From Akkermansia muciniphila (lineage in GTDB: Bacteria > Verrucomicrobiota > Verrucomicrobiia > Limisphaerales > SIAT01), in NCBI GenBank assembly GCA_945860945.1, contig CAMASG010000008.1, positions 1 through 49,657 on the forward strand: a DNA stretch of 49,657 bases, in the 5' to 3' direction. Positions 30,681 through 38,785 of this stretch are shown in pieces. Under the pieces are notes generated by a model. It ran no database searches. It worked only from the letters and a program-made list of their open reading frames with translations, and was not told where the DNA came from. The translations under genes were made by a program, and so were the position numbers. Within the stretch, counting starts at the first letter, position 1. Every line of letters begins with the position of its first letter.

Positions 30681-30719
30681 AACAAACAAGCCCCGAGGTT
30701 GTCGGGGCTTGTTTGTTTG
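30681..30719 (-). terminator. Bidirectional-looking terminator after gltB
   Basis: AAACAAGCCCCGA pairs perfectly with TCGGGGCTTGTTT around a short loop, flanked by A and T runs. It lies 14 bp after the gltB stop. Confidence 0.9.
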
Positions 30720-30732
30720 AATGAGTGAGCGT

Positions 30733-33700
30733 TTAGAAGCCGCCGGCGGGCGTCGGCTTGGCCTTCTCAGCCTGAAGTTCGTGGACCGGCTTTGCGGCGG
30801 GCTTTGCCTCGGCCGGGTGCGGCACGATGCGCCAGAAGTGGTTCGCGGCGTCTTTCCAATTCTTGAGAATCTCGTTCGCGCGGGGCGATTCGGTGTGCTC
30901 GAGGTGGGTATAAATCAGCCCTTGTAGACGTTTAATTTCATCCATGTTGGTGAGTCGCTCGATGCCGACCATCGCGTTGTTGAAACGATCGGGGAAGGCG
31001 TTCTGCGGATCGTACACGTAGGCGGAGCCACCAGACATGCCAGCGCCGAAGTTGCGGCCAGTCTCGCCGAGCACCACCACGGTGCCACCGGTCATGTACT
31101 CGCAACCGTGGTCGCCCACACCTTCAACAACAGCGGTGCCGCCGGAGTTGCGGACGCAGAAGCGTTCGCCTGCGCGGCCCGCGGCGAAGAGTTTTCCGCC
31201 GGTGGCGCCGTACATCACGGTGTTGCCGATGATTTGATTTTCAGACCACACGAACTTCATGCCGTCCGGAGGTCGAACGATGATTTCGCCGCCGTTCATT
31301 CCTTTGCCGACGTAGTCGTTGGCTTCGCCGATGAGTTTGATGCGGATGCCGTTCGCGAGGAACGTGCCGAGGCTCTGCCCAGAACTGCCGTGCAGGGTGA
31401 TATCCACCGTCGCAGGCGGCAGACCTTTGTCGCCGAGCGTGTAGCCGATGTGGCCGGAGACGCGCGTGCCGATGTTGCGGAGGATGTTGTTGATCTTGTA
31501 ATCGAGCTTGATCGAACCCTTGCCATTCAACGCGTCCTTGGCGTCGGTCATGATCTTGTCATCGAGCGGGCTGTCGCCGAAACGCTCGTTGCGTTCGCGC
31601 GTGTGGATGCGCGTCGCGGTGCCAGTCGAGTCCACTTGATAGAGGAGCTTCGAGAGGTCGATGGCCGCGATCTTGGCGCGCAGTTCCTCGGGGAAATCTT
31701 CGAGCGGGCGGCGGGCGAGCAGGTCGGTGCGGCCGATGATTTCGTCCAACTTTCGATAACCAAGCTGAGCGAGCAACTCGCGGATTTCCTGCGCAGCGCC
31801 GGTGAAGAAGGCGACGACGTTCTCGGGCTTGCCGCGGAACTTGAGCCGCAGCTCGTCCTTCTGCGTGGCGACGCCGACGGGGCAGGTGTTGAGATGGCAG
31901 ACGCGGAACATCGCGCAACCAGCGGCGATGAGAGCGGCGGTGCCGAAGTTGAATTCCTCAGCGCCGAGCAACGCGGCGACCACGATGTCGCGGCCGGTTT
32001 TGATGCCGCCATCCGTGCGCAAAACAATGCGCGAGCGGAGATCATTCAACATCAGCGTCTGATGCGCCTCGGCCACGCCGGTCTCGAACGGCGCGCCGGC
32101 GTGCTTGATGGAACTGAGCGGGCTGGCGCCCGTGCCGCCATCGTGGCCGGAGATGAGGACGACGTCCGCGTAAGCTTTCGCGACGCCGGCGGCGACGGTG
32201 CCGACGCCGGAGGAGGAGACGAGTTTCACGCAGACCTTGGCGCGCGGGTTGACCTGCTTGAGGTCGTAAATGAGCTGCGCGAGATCCTCGATGGAATAGA
32301 TGTCGTGGTGCGGCGGCGGCGAGATGAGCGGCACGCCGGGGACGCTGTAGCGCAGGCGCGCGATGATCGGGCTGACCTTGTGGCCGGGGAGTTGGCCGCC
32401 TTCGCCGGGCTTCGCGCCTTGAGCCATCTTGATCTCGATCTCCGTTGCGCTGGCGAGATATTCGGGCGTGACGCCGAAGCGGCCGCTTGCGACCTGCTTG
32501 ATGGCGCTGCAGGCGTTGTCGCCGTTCGGACGGATGGTATAACGCGCGGGGTCTTCGCCGCCTTCGCCGGAGTTGCTCTTGCCACCGATGGAGTTCATCG
32601 CGATGGCGAGGCACTCGTGCGCTTCGGGCGAGAGCGCGCCGAGCGACATGCCGGCCGTGGTGAAACGGCGGCGGATATCCTCGATCGACTCGACCTCCTC
32701 GATGGAAATCGGAGTGGCTGCGAAATTAAACTGCAGCAAATCGCGGTAGGACACCGGCTGCCGACCGACCACTGCCTCGACGTATTTCTTGTACTCCTCA
32801 GATTTCGGATTCTTGAGGAAGCGGTGCATCGTGAGCACCACCTGCGGATTGAAGGCGTGGAATTCGCCGCGGCCGCCTTTGGCGACCTTGTAATTGCCGC
32901 CTTCATCGAGCATCGCGGCCTCGGGCGCGCCGTAAGCGGCCTGATGCCGGCGAAGAGCGTCCTCGGCGATTTGCTGAAGCGAAACGCCGCCGACCTGTGT
33001 GGTGGTACCGAAGAAACAACGGTCCACGACAGCGTCCGAAACGCCGATGGCTTCGAAGGTTTGCGCGCCGCGGTAGCTGGCGATGGTGCTGATGCCCATC
33101 TTCGACATGATTTTCAGCACGCCGTTTTCGATGGCGTTGCGGAAGTTGGCGATGGCTTTGTCCTGCGTGAAATCGCCGTAGTCGCCGCTCTCGATGGATT
33201 GGCGGATGCTGTCGATCGCGACGTACGGATTCACCGCGCTCGCGCCGTAACCGACGAGGGCGGCGAACTGGTGCACCGTGCGGGCCTCGCCTGATTCGCA
33301 GACGAGCGACGCCTTCATCCGCTTGCCTTCACGGATGAGATGATGATGCACCGCGCCAACGGCGAGCAGCATCGGGATGGGCACCTTCTCGGCGCAGGTA
33401 TTACGGTCGCTGAGTATCAGGATGTTCTTGCCACTGTCGATCGCTTTGGCGGCGAGCTGGCAGATGGAAGTGAGCGCGGCCTCCATGTCCGCGGCGCCGT
33501 TCTCTGTGCTGAAGTGGCAGTAAATCGTCTCGGTCTTGAACACCGGGTCGTCGATGTTCTGCAACGCTTCCAGTTCGTAATCGAGTAGGAAAGGGCTGTC
33601 CACGCGGATGAGTTTGGCGTGCTGCTCGGTCTCTTCCAGCCACGAACGTCGTGGTCCGATGCTCGTGGAGAGCGACATCACGATCTTCTCGCGGATCGGA

Positions 33701-35298
33701 TCGATCGGCGGATTCGTGACCTGCGCGAAGAGCTGCTTGAAATAATCGTAGAGCAGACGCGGGCGCTTGGAGAGGCAGGCGAGCGGCGAATCATCGCCCA
33801 TCGAGCCGATCGGCTCGGCGGCTTCGAGCGCCATCGGCTTGAGCACGTCGCGCAGTTCCTCGTTGTCCCAGCCGAAAGTGATTTGCTGGAGGGTGAGGTC
33901 GAGCAGATTGACGGGGCGGAAGTTTTCGCTGAACGGCTTCGCATGTTCGGTGAGCGAGAAGACCTGCTTCTTGCACCATTCGCCGTACGGCTTTTGTCCG
34001 GCGACGAGTGCTTTGACTTCGTCGTTCTCCAGCAGTTTTCCCTCCTGCGTGTCGATGGCGATGATGAGGCCGGGACCGAGGCGGCCTTTGCGGACGACCT
34101 TTTTCTCATCCAGCGCGACGACGCCGGCTTCGCTGCCCATCACGATGAGGCCGTCCTCGTAAACTTTGTAACGCGCGGGACGCAGGCCGTTGCGATCGAG
34201 CGTGGCACCGACCCAGCGGCCATCGCTGAAGACGACCGCGGCAGGGCCGTCCCACGGCTCGTTGAGGCAGGAGTGATACTGGTAGAAGCCCTTCAACTCG
34301 GGCTTCATATCGCTCATCTTCTCCCACGCTTCGGGCGCGAGCATCATCACCGAGTGGAGAATGCTGCGGCCGGAGAGCTCGAGTGTCTCGAGGGCGTTGT
34401 CGAGCGCGGAGGAATCGGAGCCGCCGGGCTGGATGATCGGCTTGAGGTGCTCGAGTTGATCCTTCCAGATATTCGAGGTCAGCTCGCGTTCGCGGGCTCG
34501 CGTCCAGTTTTTGTTGCCGAGCAAGGTGTTGATTTCGCCGTTGTGGGCGAGCCGGCGGAACGGATGCGCGAGCTGCCAGTTCGGAAAAGTATTCGTCGAG
34601 TAACGCTGGTGATACACGGCCAACGCAGTCGTGAAGAGCGGATCCTTGAGATCAGGATAGAACTTCGGCAACTGCGGCGCGTTAAACAGACCTTTGTAAA
34701 CAATGGTCTGCGAAGAGAAGGAAGATATGTAGAAGCCATCGAGCTTCAGCTCGCCGGCGCGTTTCTCGGCGCCTTTGCGCGCGAGGAAAAGATAGCGTTC
34801 AAATTCCGCGTCGCTCCAGCCGTCGGCTCGTCCCAGCAGGATTTGCTGGATCTCGGGCATCGTGGCCAGCGCCTTGTCGCCAAGGCAGCGCGGGGTGGTC
34901 GGCACGGCGCGCCAACCGAAAGTCGGGATGCCGAACTGCTTCACGGCTTCCTCGACGGCGAGACGCGAGGCGGCGATCTGTTCCTTCTGGCCGCGCGGCA
35001 TGAAAATGAATCCGACGGCGATATCGGTGTCCTTCACCAGCTTGCCGCCGAGCTTCTCCACCTCGCGGCGGAAGAAGGCGTGCGGGAGCTGCGTGAGCAC
35101 ACCCGCGCCGTCGCCGGTTTTCGCGTCGGCGTCGAGCGCACCGCGATGGGCGAGATTGCACAGCGCCTCGATAGCGTATTCGAGAACGCGGTGCTCGCGC
35201 TTGCCGTTGATGTTGGCAATGAAACCGACGCCGCAGGCGTCGTGTTCAAACTTCGGCTCGTAAAGCGAGTTCGGTAGATTCGGGTAGCTGGTGTTCAT
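30733..35298 (-). CDS. gltB: Glutamate synthase, large (alpha) subunit
   Basis: GltB makes glutamate from glutamine and 2-oxoglutarate. The 1521-residue protein starts with a short propeptide; the catalytic N-terminal Cys22 follows HDA and precedes GVGF, so removal of 21 residues is expected. The class-II amidotransferase domain (to about 420) is followed by the central domain, the FMN-binding synthase barrel with KPGEGGQLPGHKV and SGHDGGTGASPL, and a [3Fe-4S] site CAMFRVCHLNTCPVG (C-x5-C-x4-C). The GXGXG beta-helix domain ends the core. The last 45 or so residues are a Pro/Ala/Lys-rich extension. No gltD is adjacent, so the electron donor (NADPH through an unlinked GltD, or ferredoxin) is undecided. 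Confidence 0.97.
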   Translation of the reverse strand: MNTSYPNLPNSLYEPKFEHDACGVGFIANINGKREHRVLEYAIEALCNLAHRGALDADAKTGDGAGVLTQLPHAFFRREVEKLGGKLVKDTDIAVGFIFMPRGQKEQIAASRLAVEEAVKQFGIPTFGWRAVPTTPRCLGDKALATMPEIQQILLGRADGWSDAEFERYLFLARKGAEKRAGELKLDGFYISSFSSQTIVYKGLFNAPQLPKFYPDLKDPLFTTALAVYHQRYSTNTFPNWQLAHPFRRLAHNGEINTLLGNKNWTRARERELTSNIWKDQLEHLKPIIQPGGSDSSALDNALETLELSGRSILHSVMMLAPEAWEKMSDMKPELKGFYQYHSCLNEPWDGPAAVVFSDGRWVGATLDRNGLRPARYKVYEDGLIVMGSEAGVVALDEKKVVRKGRLGPGLIIAIDTQEGKLLENDEVKALVAGQKPYGEWCKKQVFSLTEHAKPFSENFRPVNLLDLTLQQITFGWDNEELRDVLKPMALEAAEPIGSMGDDSPLACLSKRPRLLYDYFKQLFAQVTNPPIDPIREKIVMSLSTSIGPRRSWLEETEQHAKLIRVDSPFLLDYELEALQNIDDPVFKTETIYCHFSTENGAADMEAALTSICQLAAKAIDSGKNILILSDRNTCAEKVPIPMLLAVGAVHHHLIREGKRMKASLVCESGEARTVHQFAALVGYGASAVNPYVAIDSIRQSIESGDYGDFTQDKAIANFRNAIENGVLKIMSKMGISTIASYRGAQTFEAIGVSDAVVDRCFFGTTTQVGGVSLQQIAEDALRRHQAAYGAPEAAMLDEGGNYKVAKGGRGEFHAFNPQVVLTMHRFLKNPKSEEYKKYVEAVVGRQPVSYRDLLQFNFAATPISIEEVESIEDIRRRFTTAGMSLGALSPEAHECLAIAMNSIGGKSNSGEGGEDPARYTIRPNGDNACSAIKQVASGRFGVTPEYLASATEIEIKMAQGAKPGEGGQLPGHKVSPIIARLRYSVPGVPLISPPPHHDIYSIEDLAQLIYDLKQVNPRAKVCVKLVSSSGVGTVAAGVAKAYADVVLISGHDGGTGASPLSSIKHAGAPFETGVAEAHQTLMLNDLRSRIVLRTDGGIKTGRDIVVAALLGAEEFNFGTAALIAAGCAMFRVCHLNTCPVGVATQKDELRLKFRGKPENVVAFFTGAAQEIRELLAQLGYRKLDEIIGRTDLLARRPLEDFPEELRAKIAAIDLSKLLYQVDSTGTATRIHTRERNERFGDSPLDDKIMTDAKDALNGKGSIKLDYKINNILRNIGTRVSGHIGYTLGDKGLPPATVDITLHGSSGQSLGTFLANGIRIKLIGEANDYVGKGMNGGEIIVRPPDGMKFVWSENQIIGNTVMYGATGGKLFAAGRAGERFCVRNSGGTAVVEGVGDHGCEYMTGGTVVVLGETGRNFGAGMSGGSAYVYDPQNAFPDRFNNAMVGIERLTNMDEIKRLQGLIYTHLEHTESPRANEILKNWKDAANHFWRIVPHPAEAKPAAKPVHELQAEKAKPTPAGGF

Positions 35299-35317
35299 CG
35301 GTCGAACAAAGGTTTGG

Positions 35318-35345
35318 AGAATAACAAACGCGCGCGGCGGTGCAA
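35318..35345 (-). promoter_or_regulatory. Candidate promoter of gltB
   Basis: On the minus strand TTGCAC (35345-35340), a 16-bp spacer and TATTCT (35323-35318), the same -10 as the mnmA candidate. The leader would be about 13 nt with no Shine-Dalgarno. Confidence 0.4.
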
Positions 35346-35452
35346 AATATTTTTATCAGTAAACAACCGTTGAACAGTTACCGCCAACCATCAGCGCGGC
35401 TTGTGGAAAGCTTGCCGTTGAATAATGCCGTCCAGCGTGCGAGCCTCTTCTC

Positions 35453-36328
35453 GTGGCCACGGAGAACCCATCCCAGCCGCTGCTGCCCGTGCCTTCTGAG
35501 CGCGAACGGGTTGCGTTGGTCACGCTGCTGGCCGACGAAGATCCGGCTGTGTATCGGACCATTCGCGCTCGAATCCTCGCTTGCGGACCGGCGGCGCGCG
35601 ATTGGCTGCGCGGTTATCGCCTGAGTGACGACCCGCGTCTGCGCCGCCGCGTGACGGAGATCGTGGAGCATTTCGGGCGTCGCGAGGCGGAGAACCGCTT
35701 CCTCTCATTTTGTCTCCGCCATGGTGAGGATTTGGATTTGGAGGAAGGCTGCTGGCTTCTCGCCCGCACGCGTTATCCCGAGATCAACGTCGCGGCTTAT
35801 CGCGCATTGCTCGACGCCTTCGCCGACACGTTGCGTGAAAAGGTATCGGTGAGCGATGAGCCGCAGCAGGTCATCGCCACCATCAATGAACTGATCTTCG
35901 GTCAACTCCGCTTCGTGGGCGACGAGACGAATTACTACGATCCCGAGAACAGTTATCTCAACCGCGTGCTCGATCGGCGGACGGGCAACCCGCTCATGAT
36001 GTGCACGGTCTATCTCGGTGTGGCGCGCCGGTTGTGCCTGCCCATCGCGGGTATCGGTTTGCCGGGGCATTTTCTCTGCCGCTATCAGACGGCCGTGCGC
36101 GAAGTGTACATCGATGCTTTCGGTGGTGGGCGAATTCTGACGAAGGCGGATTGCGTGAAGTATCTTCAGCAGACCGGCTACGAATTTCACGAGGCGTTTC
36201 TAGTGCCGGCAAGCCCGCGGCGGATGTTGCTGCGGATGTGCTCGAACCTTCACCAGATCTACACGCGGCTGAACGAGAAGGAAATCGCCGCGGCGATGCA
36301 CGGCTACGTCCTCGCGCTCACGAAGTGA
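35453..36328 (+). CDS. SirB1/transglutaminase-like family protein
   Basis: A 291-residue cytoplasmic protein of the SirB1 family (transglutaminase-like fold with a tetratricopeptide-type tail). The core block is SYLNRVLDRRTGNPLMMCTVYLG, then IAGIGLPGHFLCRY and VYIDAFGGG. A Cys in LMMCTVY and the His in LPGHFLCRY sit where a transglutaminase-like Cys-His pair would be, although enzymatic activity is not established in the family. The N-terminal 100 residues are HEAT-like and helical (DDPRLRRRVTEIVEHFG). The start is GTG at 35453, with no better upstream start. It is convergent with the HlyD-like gene, 6 bp between the stops. Confidence 0.88.
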   Translation: MATENPSQPLLPVPSERERVALVTLLADEDPAVYRTIRARILACGPAARDWLRGYRLSDDPRLRRRVTEIVEHFGRREAENRFLSFCLRHGEDLDLEEGCWLLARTRYPEINVAAYRALLDAFADTLREKVSVSDEPQQVIATINELIFGQLRFVGDETNYYDPENSYLNRVLDRRTGNPLMMCTVYLGVARRLCLPIAGIGLPGHFLCRYQTAVREVYIDAFGGGRILTKADCVKYLQQTGYEFHEAFLVPASPRRMLLRMCSNLHQIYTRLNEKEIAAAMHGYVLALTK

Positions 36329-36334
36329 ACGCGA

Positions 36335-37057
36335 CTACTTCTTCGGCGGGGCGTTGGTGGTCGGCGCGTTCGTTGCCGGTGGGATTTCCGGCGCCGCTTT
36401 TGTTGAAAGGAAGGTCACATCCACGATCTCACCGGGATGAAGGGAGAGGTTTTCCGGAACGCTGATGAAGACCGGCAGGCCAACTTCGTCGCGGTCGTGC
36501 ATCGCCGGCAGGAGTGATTTGCGGATGGGCGCGAGCTCGGTGCCGACTTTGGTGACGCGGGCGAGGACGGTCTTCTGCCCGAGCGCGCGGGAGCGGATTC
36601 TCACTTCCGTGTTGGCTTCCACCGTCACGGCGAGCGGTTGCCGAAGGAAGGCGATGATGCGGTCGGCCTTGGCCGCGCTGATGGTGAGCAGGTGCTGACC
36701 GGGTTGGACGAATTCGCCGGGTTGGAGGTTCACGATGCTCACCATGCCTTTCATCGGCGACTTGATATCAATCGGCGTGTTCGCTCCGGCGAGGAAGATC
36801 TGCCCGAGGACCTGTCCCTGCGCCACCTCGGTGAGGTCGCGGGCACTCATCTGCGCGAGGACGCCGGCGCCGGGGGCGGTGAGGCGGACTTTAATGGTGT
36901 CCACCTCCGCGGCCACGGTGGCGGTGCCGAAGCGCTGGCTCCAGAGCACGGCGACGAAGAGCAGTGCCACGCCGAAGAAGATAATGGGGAGAAAGCGGAT
37001 GGATAAGTCGCGCAGTCGATTCAAGGACGGCGTCGGGATAGGTTCGTATTGGCTCAT
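36335..37057 (-). CDS. HlyD-like membrane-anchored biotin/lipoyl-fold protein
   Basis: This 240-residue protein looks like a short membrane fusion (periplasmic adaptor) protein. One N-terminal transmembrane helix (LPIIFFGVALLFVAVLW) is followed by the split lipoyl-like fold: VKVRLTAPGAGVLAQMSARDLTEV-type first half (APGAGVLAQ) and SPMKGMVSIVNLQPGEFVQPG second half, then a beta-barrel with EVRIRSRALG. The coiled-coil hairpin that normally splits the lipoyl halves is absent, so it is unlikely to contact an outer-membrane channel in the usual way. The C-terminus is a low-complexity tail (PPATNAPTTNAPPKK). No transporter gene is adjacent. It diverges from the VTC/DUF4956 pair; a functional link is inference. 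Confidence 0.8.
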   Translation of the reverse strand: MSQYEPIPTPSLNRLRDLSIRFLPIIFFGVALLFVAVLWSQRFGTATVAAEVDTIKVRLTAPGAGVLAQMSARDLTEVAQGQVLGQIFLAGANTPIDIKSPMKGMVSIVNLQPGEFVQPGQHLLTISAAKADRIIAFLRQPLAVTVEANTEVRIRSRALGQKTVLARVTKVGTELAPIRKSLLPAMHDRDEVGLPVFISVPENLSLHPGEIVDVTFLSTKAAPEIPPATNAPTTNAPPKK

Positions 37058-37195
37058 CGCACGGAGTGTTTTTCACGGACACGCCATTGGCGCAAGCACG
37101 AAAAGGCCGCCACTATTTTTAAAATGATTTGTTAAATTTTTGTTTCAATGGAACGTCGTTAGAATCTACGTTGGTAGGGTAAGCAGTTGGCAAAG

Positions 37196-38002
37196 ATGGC
37201 TCAAGACCACCACATCCAGGCGCAGCGGTTCGAACTGAAGTACATCATCAGCGAGGAGACGGCTCTGCGCGTGCGCGATTTTATCGGCTCGCATCTCGAG
37301 CTCGACGACTACGGCGCGGGTCGGCCGCACAATTCCTATCCCGTCCACAGCCTCTACCTCGACTCCGAGCGGATGCGGCTCTACTGGGAGACGATCAACG
37401 GCAACAAGAATCGCTACAAGCTCCGGCTGCGGTTCTACCACGACGACCCCGAGGCACCGGTGTTTTTCGAGATTAAGCGCCGCGAGAACGACGCCATTCT
37501 CAAGCAGCGCGCTGGCGTGCGACGCGAAGCGGTGGACTGGGTGTTGCGCGGTCATTTGACTCCGGTCGGTTATCTGATTTCCAATGATGCGAAGACAATC
37601 GCGGCCGTGCAGCGGTTCAGCGAGTTGCTCAAGCAAGTGGACGCCGTGCCCAAAGCGCACGTTTCCTATCTGCGCGAGGCGTGGGTGCATCCCGATAGTA
37701 ACTCCGTGCGCGTGACGATGGACCGCGAGGTGCGCTGCGGCATCGAGACCAGCGCGCGGCTCGTGGCCGAGATGGATAAATCCGTGATGGTCTTCGGCAA
37801 GAGTGTCGTGCTCGAGGTGAAGTTCACTGGTCGTTTTCCGAAATGGTTCGGCGAGATGACGAGGGTGTTCGGTTTCAAACAATGCTCCGCCGCGAAATAC
37901 GTGGACGGGGTCACGCTGCTGGATGACCGGCAGTTCAACTCCAACGTGGTCCGGCGGCGCAAGATGGCCGCTCTCGACCCCGCAATTCAGGCATATCTAT
38001 GA
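37196..38002 (+). CDS. VTC-domain protein (polyphosphate polymerase fold)
   Basis: A 268-residue protein with the VTC domain, which in yeast Vtc4 makes polyphosphate inside a beta-barrel tunnel. The basic and acidic tunnel residues expected in the family are visible: RFELKYIIS, SLYLDS, YKLRLRFY (alternate Arg/Lys), FFEIKRREN and VLEVKFTG. Bacterial members are soluble and nearly always neighbour a DUF4956 membrane protein, as here. I chose ATG 37196; a TTG at 37187 would add three residues. It overlaps the next gene by 4 bp (ATGA). Whether the bacterial enzyme makes polyphosphate or another phosphopolymer is not established. Confidence 0.9.
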   Translation: MAQDHHIQAQRFELKYIISEETALRVRDFIGSHLELDDYGAGRPHNSYPVHSLYLDSERMRLYWETINGNKNRYKLRLRFYHDDPEAPVFFEIKRRENDAILKQRAGVRREAVDWVLRGHLTPVGYLISNDAKTIAAVQRFSELLKQVDAVPKAHVSYLREAWVHPDSNSVRVTMDREVRCGIETSARLVAEMDKSVMVFGKSVVLEVKFTGRFPKWFGEMTRVFGFKQCSAAKYVDGVTLLDDRQFNSNVVRRRKMAALDPAIQAYL

Positions 38003-38688
38003 ACGAATGGTTTCTTCTCCGCGGCGATTACGGGATGGGTCCCTCGAACCTAGAGGCCCTCGTACTCGGCACGATGCTCGCCTTCCTGCTCGGCCAGACT
38101 ATGGCGTGGGTGTACATGATCACGCACGCTGGCCTTTCGTATTCGCGCTCATTCGTCGCCGCGCTCGTCGTCACGCCGATGGTCGTGACCATCGTGATGG
38201 CGGTGTTGGCGAACAACATGATCACCGCGTTCGGATTGATGGCCGTGTTCGCCATCGTCCGCTTCCGCAACATCCTGCGCGACACGCTCGACACGTCGTA
38301 CGTGCTCATCTCCATCGTCATCGGGATGTCTTGCGGCACGCAGAAATTCTCCACCGCCGTCATCGGCGTGGCGATGGTCTGCTTCGTCCTGATTTATCTC
38401 TGGTACACCTCGTTCGGCAGCCGTCATCGCTACGATTTGATTTTGAATCTGCAATGGTCGCGTTCGCTGGAGGAGTTGCCGGAACTGCGCGCACTGCTTA
38501 ATCGCCACAGCCGCGACATCCAGCTCGCCAGCCAGCGCACGCACGAAGGTTACCAAGCCGTGGATATTTCCTATCGCCTGCTGATGCGCGATCCCGCCCG
38601 CGCCGGCGAGTTGGTGAGTGAGTTGCAGGAACTGACCGGCGTGGCTCACATCACCACGTTGAAAGCCGAAGACGAGTCGGAGCTGTAA
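37999..38688 (+). CDS. DUF4956 membrane protein
   Basis: A 229-residue membrane protein of the DUF4956 family. About four to five helices fill residues 18-135 (LVLGTMLAFLLG, FVAALVVTPMVVTIVMAVLA, MITAFGLMAVFAIVRF, VLISIVIGMSCG, VIGVAMVCFVLIYLW). The conserved FAIVRFRNILRDTLDTSYV loop carries Arg and Asp residues. The C-terminal 90 residues form a soluble cytoplasmic domain. Its start overlaps the VTC gene, supporting a complex in which the VTC enzyme works at the membrane. Function is unknown. Confidence 0.9.
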   Translation: MNEWFLLRGDYGMGPSNLEALVLGTMLAFLLGQTMAWVYMITHAGLSYSRSFVAALVVTPMVVTIVMAVLANNMITAFGLMAVFAIVRFRNILRDTLDTSYVLISIVIGMSCGTQKFSTAVIGVAMVCFVLIYLWYTSFGSRHRYDLILNLQWSRSLEELPELRALLNRHSRDIQLASQRTHEGYQAVDISYRLLMRDPARAGELVSELQELTGVAHITTLKAEDESEL

Positions 38689-38710
38689 CGGTTCCCACGG
38701 CAATCTCACA

Positions 38711-38752
38711 AAGCAAAAGCCGCCGAGTAATTCGGCGGCTTTGCTGTTTCTA
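38711..38752. terminator. Bidirectional terminator between DUF4956 and the secreted cytochrome gene
   Basis: A long stem (AGCAAA-a-GCCGCCGA with TTCGGCGGC-TTTGCT, loop GTAA), followed by TGTTTCT and flanked upstream by an A-rich run. It serves the two converging transcripts. Confidence 0.85.
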
Positions 38753-38785
38753 AAATAAGAGCGGACGGACTTCGCGACTCTCCCG

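Noticed and set aside
31108-33294. A 728-residue open frame on the plus strand opposite gltB
   Set aside because: It is antisense to the glutamate synthase coding sequence, made of Asp/Ala/Arg/Glu/Val-rich low-complexity sequence produced by GC-rich codon bias, and has no domain signature.
33619-35277. A 552-residue plus-strand frame opposite the N-terminal half of gltB
   Set aside because: Antisense shadow; the amidotransferase domain is on the other strand.
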